Assembly: GCA_007135635.1 (NCBI GenBank)
Contig: SLIO01000345.1
Span: 1 to 5,433 of the forward strand
Direction of reading: 5' to 3'
DNA from: Methylomicrobium sp.
Lineage (GTDB): Bacteria > Pseudomonadota > Gammaproteobacteria > Methylococcales > Methylomonadaceae
Length of the DNA stretch: 5,433 nt
The notes below the pieces were generated by a model. It ran no database searches. It was given only the letters and a program-made list of their open reading frames with translations, and had not been told where the DNA came from. This document shows, in pieces, positions 1-5,433 of the stretch (the stretch's first letter is position 1; each line of letters starts with the position of its first letter). The position numbers were made by a program, and so were the translations under genes.

Positions 1-131
1 TAATTACGAATAACTTCTCAGACCTAAGCCGTAAATTATAATGCACTAGGTGTAGGGTGCTTAAAATATCTTGGAAGGCGTTTAAATTTACTCTGATCGA
101 CGACATAAAGCTGTCTGAATGCGGGATTACT

Positions 132-1385
132 TTAATTCCTCAAATGGCCGTTGCCATAGGCGACCCATTTATAGGTTGTCAGTTCATCCGGCCCGACCGG
201 GCCGCGGGCGTGCAGTTTGTCCGTACTGATGCCGACTACCGATCCCAAGCCGTAATCTCCGCCTCCCGATAATCTTGTGGAAGCATTGATTAATACCGAG
301 GCCGAATCAACCTGATGCTCGAATTGTTGAGCCATGTTTAGGCTTTGCGTAACAATGGCATCGGTATGCCCCGATCCATAGTGATTGATATGATCGATCG
401 CTTCATCAATGCCGTTGACGATTTTTATTGAAAGTATAGGCGCCAGATATTCGCTATGCCAATCTTCTTCTGTCGCCGGGGCAATGCCTGGTAAGAGCTT
501 TTGTGTCTTTTCGCAGCCGCGTAGCTCGATATTGTTTGCGTCAAATGCCGCCTGAAGCAACGGTAGCATTTGTTCCGCGCATTTTTGGTCGATTAATAAG
601 GTTTCAAGTGCGTTACAGACTTGAACGCTTTGGCATTTCGAATTGATCGCTAGATCGACCGATTGAGCAGGGGCCGCGTCTGCCGCGATATAAAGATGAC
701 AGATGCCGTCGTAATGTTTGATGACAGGAATTCGGGTGCCTTCGGCGATACGTTTGATCAAGTCCTTGCCGCCGCGCGGAATCAATACGTCTATATAATC
801 ATCCATCTTGAGCAGTTCTCCAACAGCCTCATGGCCGGGCGTGCGGATAATCTGTATCGCATGTTCCGGAAGACCAGCGGCTACAGCGCCTTCAATCATC
901 GCATCGGTCAGGAGCATGTTGGTTTGCAGTGCTTCCGATCCGCCTCGCAAGATGACGGCATTACCACTTTTGATGCAGACGCCGGCGGCATCGGTGGTGA
1001 CATTAGGCCTCGATTCGTAAATGATGCCGATGACGCCAAGCGGTACCGATTTTTTAAAGACCTGAAGCCCGGCGGGATTGGTATGGCCTTCAAGTACGCG
1101 ATTCAACGGGTCCGGCCTCCGAGCGACTTTATTTAGCCTCGATATCATGTATTGGAAAACCTTGTCGTCGATCGTCAAACGTTTGACTAGTGCAGTCGAA
1201 TGTCCAGCCTGCCGAGCTTTTTCGACTTCTTCGGCATTGATGTCCAGAACCCGGTTTTTGATTGATTGAAGCGAGTCGACCATTTTTGAAAGCGCAAGAT
1301 TACGCAATGAATCGGATGTCGATGATAGTTGACGTGCCGCAAAACGGCTTTGTTTGGCAATGGCTTGAACGGAACGGCTACTCAC
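132..1385 (-). CDS. proA: Gamma-glutamyl phosphate reductase (glutamate-5-semialdehyde dehydrogenase)
   Basis: This cytosolic enzyme performs the second step of proline synthesis, the NADPH-dependent reduction of L-glutamyl 5-phosphate to glutamate 5-semialdehyde, acting after ProB. The 417-residue length equals that of E. coli ProA. Visible family blocks are SRPNVTTDAAGVCIKSGNA (about 125-143), LRGGSEA (146-152), the active-site segment CQSVQVCNALETLL with the presumed catalytic Cys257, GSGHTDAIV, and the C-terminal NASTRLSGGGDYG and KLHARGPVG signatures. The start is GTG at 1383-1385; upstream in frame there is no ATG, GTG or TTG before a stop at 1419-1421, and the ribosome site is weak. 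The stop is TAA at 132-134. The active-site loop reads NSKCQSVQVCNA where many ProA proteins have NAKTQRP-like residues, while the Cys is kept. proB is not adjacent. Function is essentially certain; only the exact start is open. Confidence 0.98.
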   Translation of the reverse strand: MSSRSVQAIAKQSRFAARQLSSTSDSLRNLALSKMVDSLQSIKNRVLDINAEEVEKARQAGHSTALVKRLTIDDKVFQYMISRLNKVARRPDPLNRVLEGHTNPAGLQVFKKSVPLGVIGIIYESRPNVTTDAAGVCIKSGNAVILRGGSEALQTNMLLTDAMIEGAVAAGLPEHAIQIIRTPGHEAVGELLKMDDYIDVLIPRGGKDLIKRIAEGTRIPVIKHYDGICHLYIAADAAPAQSVDLAINSKCQSVQVCNALETLLIDQKCAEQMLPLLQAAFDANNIELRGCEKTQKLLPGIAPATEEDWHSEYLAPILSIKIVNGIDEAIDHINHYGSGHTDAIVTQSLNMAQQFEHQVDSASVLINASTRLSGGGDYGLGSVVGISTDKLHARGPVGPDELTTYKWVAYGNGHLRN

Positions 1386-1533
1386 AATGGACCCATAGTT
1401 ATTTTGAAAGACTGAAGGTTAGCAGTAAATCAAGAGTGGCACAAAATTCGATCAGTTGATTAGGTTGATCAAAGCTTAGCTTCCTTTGCGATCATAATCA
1501 GAAGGGTCGGGAGCTTGGGGGCGCGAAGCATGA

Positions 1534-2037
1534 CTAATAAAGCTGTGTTCCTTGCGCAAGGCAAGTCAGATAAAGCCGCATATCAAATTCCAGCTGGTGA
1601 TAGTTGGGCTCCATGTATTCGCACAATTTATAGAATGCCTTGTTGTGCTGTTTTTCCCGCAAATGAGCCAGTTCATGTACGACGATCATCTTTAAGAATT
1701 CAAGTGGTGTTTTTTTAAATACGGAACCTATGCGGATTTCATTTTTTGCTTTTAATTGATTGCCTTGCACTCTGGCTACCCAAGAATGTAAGCCAAGCGC
1801 TTGATGAACGACATCAATTTTATCGTCGTAAACGATCTTGCTTATCGGACCGGATTGCCGAAGAAATTGAGTTTTAAGCTCAATCGCATAGGCATAGAGT
1901 GCTCTATCGGTTCGGATCTGATGGGGAGTCGGGTATTTTTTCAGTAGTAGCTCGGCTAATTTATCGTCATCGATCAGTCGTTGGATTTGATCGGTAACGG
2001 TTACGGGATAGCCGGTCAGATAGTTTATCGAGCGCAT
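1534..2037 (-). CDS. YgjP-like (DUF45) zinc metallopeptidase
   Basis: The 167-residue protein belongs to the YgjP/DUF45 group, related to the SprT/WSS1-type zinc peptidases. The metal site is clear: HELAH at residues 121-125 (His121, Glu122, His125) and a third His at 131, giving HExxH-x5-H followed by KAFYKLCEYMEPNYHQLEFDMRLYL, split here by the family's usual aromatic positions. Upstream lie the family-like blocks VARVQGNQLKAKNEIRIG (about 87-104) and FLKMIVVHELAH. No signal peptide or membrane segment is seen, so a cytosolic protein is expected. The ATG at 2035-2037 has no strong ribosome site. A perfect TATAAT on the minus strand (plus coordinates 2051-2056) lies 13 bases upstream with no good -35 box. 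The DUF5710 gene ends 37 bases upstream on the same strand, so they may be co-transcribed. The physiological substrate of this family is not established. Confidence 0.9.
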   Translation of the reverse strand: MRSINYLTGYPVTVTDQIQRLIDDDKLAELLLKKYPTPHQIRTDRALYAYAIELKTQFLRQSGPISKIVYDDKIDVVHQALGLHSWVARVQGNQLKAKNEIRIGSVFKKTPLEFLKMIVVHELAHLREKQHNKAFYKLCEYMEPNYHQLEFDMRLYLTCLAQGTQLY

Positions 2038-2050
2038 CTTATGCTGCTGT

Positions 2051-2056
2051 ATTATA
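2051..2056 (-). promoter_or_regulatory. Possible -10 box upstream of the metallopeptidase
   Basis: The minus strand carries a perfect TATAAT in the short gap between the DUF5710 and peptidase genes, 13 bases before the peptidase ATG. No recognisable -35 element lies 16-18 bases upstream and there is no TGn extension. If it is used, the leader would be only a few bases long. A chance match in AT-rich DNA is quite possible. Confidence 0.25.
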
Positions 2057-2074
2057 AAGGTTTAAAAACCAAGG

Positions 2075-2380
2075 TTATTCCCATGGCGGCGCATCCCCGC
2101 TATAGGCCACAAAGTCTTTATCCGTTGCATAGGTAATAACGCCCGAGCCGGCGTTATTGGTTGTGTGGTTTTTTTTGATGGATGAAGCTGATCCAGCTCC
2201 GATAGCCGCATTCAAGGTGGGTGCGGCGTTGTCTTGTGTTTGCCATTGTGCAAAAAGCGATATGTCTTTATTGCTTGGAACATACCATTTCTTTTGGGCG
2301 GGATCCCATCTTGCACCTAGCGCTTTAGCCGCATCTTTTTGTGCATACGGCACAATCAGATAAGTTTTTGATTCAGCCAT
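2075..2380 (-). CDS. DUF5710 domain protein
   Basis: This is a 101-residue protein. Residues about 6-46 carry the DUF5710 signature: YLIVPYAQKDAAKALGARW then DPAQKKWYVP, ending near FAQW. The domain occurs alone or attached to plasmid primases and other DNA-processing proteins, and its biochemical role is unknown to me. After it comes a low-complexity Ala/Gly/Ser/Asn linker (about 52-79), then a distinct tail, ITYATDKDFVAYSGDAPPWE, that looks like a conserved short motif and is too structured in composition to be linker. There is no signal peptide or membrane segment. The ATG at 2378-2380 is preceded by the purine run agaagaa, a modest ribosome site. It sits 37 bases before the metallopeptidase gene and 32 bases after a possible 63-codon ORF on the same strand, so it may be an operon member. 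Family assignment is firm; function is not. Confidence 0.88.
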   Translation of the reverse strand: MAESKTYLIVPYAQKDAAKALGARWDPAQKKWYVPSNKDISLFAQWQTQDNAAPTLNAAIGAGSASSIKKNHTTNNAGSGVITYATDKDFVAYSGDAPPWE

Positions 2381-2412
2381 TTCTTCTAGTGGTAAGGACC
2401 CAATGCACTGCT

Positions 2413-2604
2413 TTATGCGAAGCTAGCCGGTTTACTGTTGATTAAATTAAAGAAACGATCGCGAAGGTTTGCATAGGATCTTTGTAAAGGCGACCAAACG
2501 CTTGGTAAAACGCGAAGACAAAATGCAGCGATGTTCTCCCCCTCGGCCTCTTTAATCACAAAAATAAAATAAACAACGGTTAATACATAAATGAATTCTG
2601 ACAT
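2413..2604 (-). CDS. Possible small membrane-anchored protein (63 aa), unrecognised
   Basis: I do not recognise this 63-residue ORF. Residues about 4-17 (FIYVLTVVYFIFVI) are strongly hydrophobic and could form one short membrane segment. The rest is mildly basic and aromatic (RVLPSVWSPLQRSYANLRDR). The best support is translational: AGGA (minus strand, plus coordinates 2612-2615) lies 7 bases before the ATG at 2602-2604, the clearest Shine-Dalgarno of any start in the window. It also has the same strand and close spacing (32 bases) as the DUF5710 gene. Against it are its short length, the lack of a recognised family, and an overlapping reading frame on the same strand. It could instead be part of the leader of the downstream operon. 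Confidence 0.42.
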   Translation of the reverse strand: MSEFIYVLTVVYFIFVIKEAEGENIAAFCLRVLPSVWSPLQRSYANLRDRFFNLINSKPASFA

Positions 2605-2611
2605 ATTTGCA

Positions 2612-2615
2612 TCCT
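2612..2615 (-). promoter_or_regulatory. Shine-Dalgarno for the 63-aa ORF
   Basis: On the minus strand this reads AGGA, within taggatgcaaatATG, 7 bases before the start codon. It is well placed and is the main reason for keeping the small ORF as a candidate gene. Confidence 0.45.
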
Positions 2616-2854
2616 AATAGCATTGATTGTTCTTGTAATTTGCCGTCTAAAATGATTCGGGATGTTCTTTTATTTCTTGTTGTTGGATGAATATAGCAGA
2701 AGTTGCCCAAAATAGGTAAGCAAATGTAATTCAGGTCATCGGGAAAATCAGAATGGAGGGTGCGAAATATCACTAGACAGTTGTTTTGTACCCTTTGCTA
2801 GTCAAATTTCGGCGTCGGTTTACCCGTCAAAGGTCCAGAATCTAAATTCAATAG

Positions 2855-2869
2855 ATCATTGGTAATGAT
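2855..2869. repeat. Short perfect inverted repeat ATCATT-GGT-AATGAT
   Basis: Two 6-base arms (2855-2860 and 2864-2869) surround a 3-base centre. The size and symmetry would suit a dimeric repressor operator in this divergent region. There is no T-run, so a terminator is not supported. A 6-bp arm can also arise by chance. Confidence 0.35.
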
Positions 2870-2888
2870 TCAAAACATGGCTTATTTA

Positions 2889-2958
2889 GGTGCTGTGTGA
2901 ATTACGTCCATGTAAGCTCTTTGACAGTACCCATGCTGTCAAAGCCTTTGCGAGCACC
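2889..2958. repeat. Palindromic repeat element, diverged copy A
   Basis: The outer arms are GGTGCT (2889-2894) and AGCACC (2953-2958). Inside are a small stem-loop TTAC-GTCCAT-GTAA (2902-2915) and a perfect 9-bp hairpin, CTTTGACAG (2919-2927) with CTGTCAAAG (2936-2944), around an 8-base loop. Bases 2897-2918 match 3376-3396 of the second element except for one inserted T and two A/G changes, and CGAGCA near the right end is shared. Together these indicate two diverged members of one family with the same three-branched folding plan. A second possible pairing, ATTACG (2901-2906) with CGTAAT (2967-2972), crosses the outer stem. Confidence 0.6.
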
Positions 2959-2987
2959 ATCCGTGGCGTAATGAATTTTCTGCATTC

Positions 2988-3003
2988 GTTACATCCTTGT
3001 AAC
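2988..3003. repeat. Hairpin GTTACA-TCCT-TGTAAC
   Basis: This is a perfect 6-bp stem with a TCCT loop. Its core, ttacatccttgtaa, resembles the small stem-loop of both nearby repeats (ttacgtccatgtaa at 2902-2915 and tacgtccgtgta at 3381-3392), including the central TCC. It may be a third, partial member of the same family placed 30 bases after copy A. Confidence 0.45.
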
Positions 3004-3011
3004 TCAGCAAT

Positions 3012-3033
3012 TGTCGAGGAGCAAAAATCGACA
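3012..3033. repeat. Short inverted repeat TGTCGA...TCGACA
   Basis: Arms of 6 bases (3012-3017 and 3028-3033) surround a 10-base centre just after the previous hairpin. It is recorded because it adds to the run of palindromes here. On its own it is weak and could be chance. Confidence 0.25.
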
Positions 3034-3314
3034 TAACACCCCGATGCCTCCATACGGTAATGCCGAAATTTCAAGTGCGATAGTTATATATCGGATATCT
3101 TTTACTTGTTACGTTTCGTAGTTCTCAAATATCTGCTTGAAAATCATATAACCTTTATCCTGGTTTCTGTCGGTTGGATTTGGAGTAGGCGCTTCTTAGT
3201 CGTTCAAGAGATCGAAGTTCGTAGCGTGTTTAAATCAAAGTGCAATGAATTTGAGATAGGTATGGGGTTAATGTTGGATTTAACCGTATTTCAACAAACT
3301 TAGGATTTCGCGAA

Positions 3315-3450
3315 AAATAACTTCCTGGAGTTATGCGCTTTGTTGAGGGTTCGGTAACTCGCTTGACAGGACGCCGTGAATACGTCCGTGTAGGCTTGAC
3401 GGCGGCTGCCGATACCTGCCAATCGAGCAACCGAACCCTCCAAGTTATTT
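3315..3450. repeat. Outer inverted repeat AAATAACTT/AAGTTATTT around copy B
   Basis: A perfect 9-base inverted pair (3315-3323 and 3442-3450) encloses the 96-bp palindrome. On the right it directly adjoins the inner arm; on the left, 21 bases intervene. Within that left interval AGTTAT (3329-3334) can also pair with ATAACT (3317-3322), so the left arm has two alternative partners. It could mark the true ends of the element or an alternative fold in a transcript. Confidence 0.4.
3345..3440. repeat. 96-bp palindromic repeat element, copy B
   Basis: The two 26-base arms (3345-3370 and 3415-3440) are complementary at 22 of 26 positions, including an uninterrupted 11-bp outermost stretch, GAGGGTTCGGT against ACCGAACCCTC. 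Between them are the stem-loop TAC-GTCCGT-GTA (3381-3392) and a small hairpin CGGC-GGCT-GCCG (3400-3411). The element is richer in GC than its surroundings and carries no transposase. The layout matches copy A, with a much longer outer stem. I recall similar intergenic palindromes in methanotroph genomes, but that is memory and not a search. A REP-type or MITE-type element, or a structured leader, are all possible. Confidence 0.75.
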
Positions 3451-3613
3451 ATGATTAAATCCTTAGAGCGAACAGAAGGTGTTTAAACGATTGAAACTTT
3501 ATGCTTTAGTGCAAGGGGTTATGGGTAATTGCGCATTGCCGGCTTGGCGTTTTTCACCTAATCTAGCCGTGCCCTGCAATTTTCAACGATAATCGATATC
3601 AGCAGCCACTATC

Positions 3614-5433
3614 ATGGATAACAATACCGCTTCAGCAAACGAAGATTTGCTTGGCTATCCTGCAGGGATTGCCAAGGCGGCCCGCGCGGTTTTAAAAAAG
3701 GAAGTCAGGCATCTGCAGTTGATTCCGGCTGCGGCGATCAAATTACTGAAACTAACCAACGATGAAAACACCCGGGTAAAAGACCTATCGAAGGTGATCG
3801 AGACGGAACCTGCACTGGCGGCTAAAGTGCTAAGGATCGTTAATTCGGCGGCATTTTGTCTGCCTAAAAAAATCACTTCGATCAAGCATGCGGTCAATAT
3901 GCTCGGGTTTTCAGCCGTTAGGCAGGCCGCTTTGGATCAGTTGTTTTATAATCGTTTAATTCGTCATAAATCCAAACAATCGTTCAATCAAATGTTTTTT
4001 TGGCAGCACTGTTTGTTCGTCGCTTCGATGAGCAAGGCCATTGCCGTGACCTTGAAACATCCCGATCCGGATATGATTTATACAGGCGGCTTGTTGCACG
4101 ATGTCGGCAAAGTTGTTTTGGAAAGTTACGGACGTGTGTCTTATAGCGATTATTTAACGGCATACGATAAAAGCGATCGATCACAGATGGAAAGCGAGAA
4201 AACTTTTTTCGGCTTGACGCATACCGAAATCGGTTTAGTTTTCTGCGCGACTTGGAACTTACCGCCTGCGATTACCGCAATGATCGGCTTTCATCACGAA
4301 ATGCCGCCCGCCGATTCTCCTTATGCTCAATTCAAAACCGAGACCGCGATTATTTCTTTTGCCAATTATATTGCATGGGTTCAAGGTGTAGGGTCCAGTG
4401 AAAAAATTTGTAGCCCGGATTTACAAGAAGAAGTCTTAAAAATTATCGATATCGATAAATTGAATTTGGAGCAGTTGCTTGAGCATGTCGATCGGGAAAT
4501 GGCTAATACCCGAGAATTTTACGGTATTTCATTTCCGAATATTCATAAACTTAGAGCGACATTGGTACAAGCGACGATTAAACTCAGCATCATCGGCAAC
4601 AAATCCCGGCATACAAAATCGAATGGAGGCAATAATGGGATGGCCTCGACCGGTTCAATTTTAACGATCCCTCACCGGAGTCTCGATCCGGAAGAGTTTT
4701 TACCGTGGACTTTAGAGGCGATTCAAAGCGATTTCGGTTTCGATCGAGTCATCATGTTAAATATCGACCCGAAACGCCGGGGCTTGATTGCCGCTCATTG
4801 GTGGCCGGAGTCGATTCTTGAGGACGAACTGCAACCGTTTGAAATTCCAATCGGTGAAGTCACCGGTAAATTATTGGATTGCCTGCGTAACAAAAAGCCG
4901 GTCTTAATAAGAAAGGGCGATAGCCTCGATCGACAAATGCTTCATAGAATCGATGTCGACGAATTTATTGCGATGCCTGTCTTGCGGCATAACCGGTTAG
5001 TCGGTGTGCTCTATGCCGATAATTCGTTAAACGGTCGGGTGCTGGACGAAAAGGTACTCGATGAAATGTTGCCGATCATTAATGAGCTGGGTATCGCGTT
5101 GTTTAATGCCAAGCAGTATAACCTAGCTAGGAAGGAGTCGCAGATTGATCCGTTGACGCAGTTATTTAACAAACGTGTCATCAATGAGTTTTTAGCGCGT
5201 CTTTTCGAAAGCGAGCCGCAGGTATTAACAAAAATCGCGGTAGGATTTATCGATGTCGACCGGTTTAAGCATTTTAATGATGTGTGCGGTCATCAGACGG
5301 GTGACGATGTTTTGAAGATCGTCGCGGATATTTTGCGGAGCATGACACGCCCAGGCGATTTGATCGGCCGCTACGGTGGAGAAGAATTTTTATTTGTGTT
5401 GCGTAATACCGATCAAGCTGGCGCATTAGGCTA
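3614..5433 (+). CDS. HDOD-GAF-GGDEF signalling protein, probable diguanylate cyclase (3' end outside window)
   Basis: The first 606 codons are present; the frame is open at the window edge and roughly 70 more residues would complete the last domain. The HDOD domain spans about 31-255: VIETEPALAAKVLRIVNSA, then a largely kept metal set of His132, His162-Asp163 (in LLHDVGK), His203 and His227-His228. The last position often Asp in HD enzymes is Asn251 (SFANYIA). A GAF-type sensor follows at about 348-505. The GGDEF domain starts at DPLTQLFNKR (512-521), with DVDRFKHFND (547-556), an inhibitory RxxD site RPGD (579-582) and the active-site GGEEF (588-592). The intact active site supports cyclic di-GMP synthesis with product feedback. 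No membrane segment or signal peptide is seen, so it is cytosolic. The ATG at 3614 is chosen because an in-frame TAA lies at 3590-3592; its ribosome site is poor. The domain assignment is firm; the sensed signal is unknown. Confidence 0.96.
   Translation, partial: MDNNTASANEDLLGYPAGIAKAARAVLKKEVRHLQLIPAAAIKLLKLTNDENTRVKDLSKVIETEPALAAKVLRIVNSAAFCLPKKITSIKHAVNMLGFSAVRQAALDQLFYNRLIRHKSKQSFNQMFFWQHCLFVASMSKAIAVTLKHPDPDMIYTGGLLHDVGKVVLESYGRVSYSDYLTAYDKSDRSQMESEKTFFGLTHTEIGLVFCATWNLPPAITAMIGFHHEMPPADSPYAQFKTETAIISFANYIAWVQGVGSSEKICSPDLQEEVLKIIDIDKLNLEQLLEHVDREMANTREFYGISFPNIHKLRATLVQATIKLSIIGNKSRHTKSNGGNNGMASTGSILTIPHRSLDPEEFLPWTLEAIQSDFGFDRVIMLNIDPKRRGLIAAHWWPESILEDELQPFEIPIGEVTGKLLDCLRNKKPVLIRKGDSLDRQMLHRIDVDEFIAMPVLRHNRLVGVLYADNSLNGRVLDEKVLDEMLPIINELGIALFNAKQYNLARKESQIDPLTQLFNKRVINEFLARLFESEPQVLTKIAVGFIDVDRFKHFNDVCGHQTGDDVLKIVADILRSMTRPGDLIGRYGGEEFLFVLRNTDQAGALG

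Larger units (their letters stand above)
2605..3613. other. About 1 kb divergent intergenic region with palindromic repeats
   Basis: The region lies between the leftward small-protein operon and the rightward HDOD-GAF-GGDEF gene, so promoters in both directions are expected and no terminator is needed. No open frame in it resembles a protein family. The short frames present either overlap the repeat elements or have odd, Cys/His/Ile-rich compositions. Its content is a small inverted repeat at 2855-2869, a folded repeat at 2889-2958, a similar hairpin at 2988-3003, a 6-bp stem at 3012-3033, a larger palindrome at 3345-3440, and flanking short inverted repeats at 3315-3323 and 3442-3450. I found no strong promoter match within 160 bases of the rightward start. 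Confidence 0.7.

Noticed and set aside
1..131. Gene or terminator downstream of proA
   Set aside because: The stretch is AT-rich and short; I saw no stem with a T-run and no credible frame.
663..1136. 157-codon plus-strand open frame
   Set aside because: It lies wholly antisense to proA, whose family blocks are unmistakable, and has no recognisable protein features.
1464..1533. Terminator after the metallopeptidase
   Set aside because: Only short stems (for example AAGCT/AGCTT and the palindrome TTGATCAA) without a T-run were found between the peptidase stop and proA.
2552..2773. 73-codon minus-strand open frame overlapping the small membrane ORF
   Set aside because: The composition is rich in Cys, Ile and His with no domain, and it has no better ribosome site than the overlapping frame. 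It looks like chance.
2886..3074. 62-codon minus-strand open frame
   Set aside because: It spans the palindromic copy A and following hairpins; the frame is best explained as read-through of repeat DNA.
3106..3303. 65-codon plus-strand open frame in the intergenic region
   Set aside because: It is hydrophobic at the start, but has no ribosome site, recognised family or operon context. It was not strong enough to call.
3230..3430. 66-codon minus-strand open frame
   Set aside because: Its first part is a translation of the 3345-3440 repeat and the rest shows no family resemblance. Such repeats often give spurious ORFs.
3529..3570. Possible promoters before the HDOD-GAF-GGDEF gene (TTGCGC, TTGCCG, and a TTGGCG sigma-54-like start)
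   Set aside because: None has a matching second element at the right spacing; the sigma-54 candidate lacks the -12 GC.

Overview
The window looks like chromosomal DNA of a gammaproteobacterium with moderate GC. Protein style, codon use and the intergenic palindromic repeats fit a methanotroph of the Methylococcales (Methylotuvimicrobium/Methylomicrobium-like). This assignment is inference from recalled family resemblance, not from a search.

The left half (about 132-2604) is read leftward. In transcription order it holds a possible 63-residue peptide with one N-terminal hydrophobic segment (2413-2604), a 101-residue DUF5710 protein (2075-2380), a 167-residue YgjP/DUF45-type zinc metallopeptidase with HELAH-x5-H (1534-2037), and proA, gamma-glutamyl phosphate reductase of proline synthesis (132-1385). 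The first three are closely spaced (32 and 37 bases) and could be one operon. proA lies 148 bases further on and is probably expressed separately.

The middle (2605-3613) is about 1 kb of divergent intergenic DNA with no convincing gene. It contains two related but diverged palindromic elements (2889-2958 and 3345-3440). Both can fold into the same layout: an outer stem enclosing a small TAC-GTCCRT-GTA stem-loop followed by a second hairpin. A third, similar small hairpin lies at 2988-3003. These repeats are the least explained structure in the window.

The right part (3614 to the window end) is the first 606 codons of a rightward signalling gene, HDOD - GAF - GGDEF. Its diguanylate cyclase signature (GGEEF) and product-inhibition site (RPGD) are intact, and it is cut by the window edge. 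It would make cyclic di-GMP in response to signals sensed by the HDOD/GAF part, and shows no functional link to proA or the peptidase operon. No tRNA, rRNA, CRISPR array or insertion-sequence transposase was seen.
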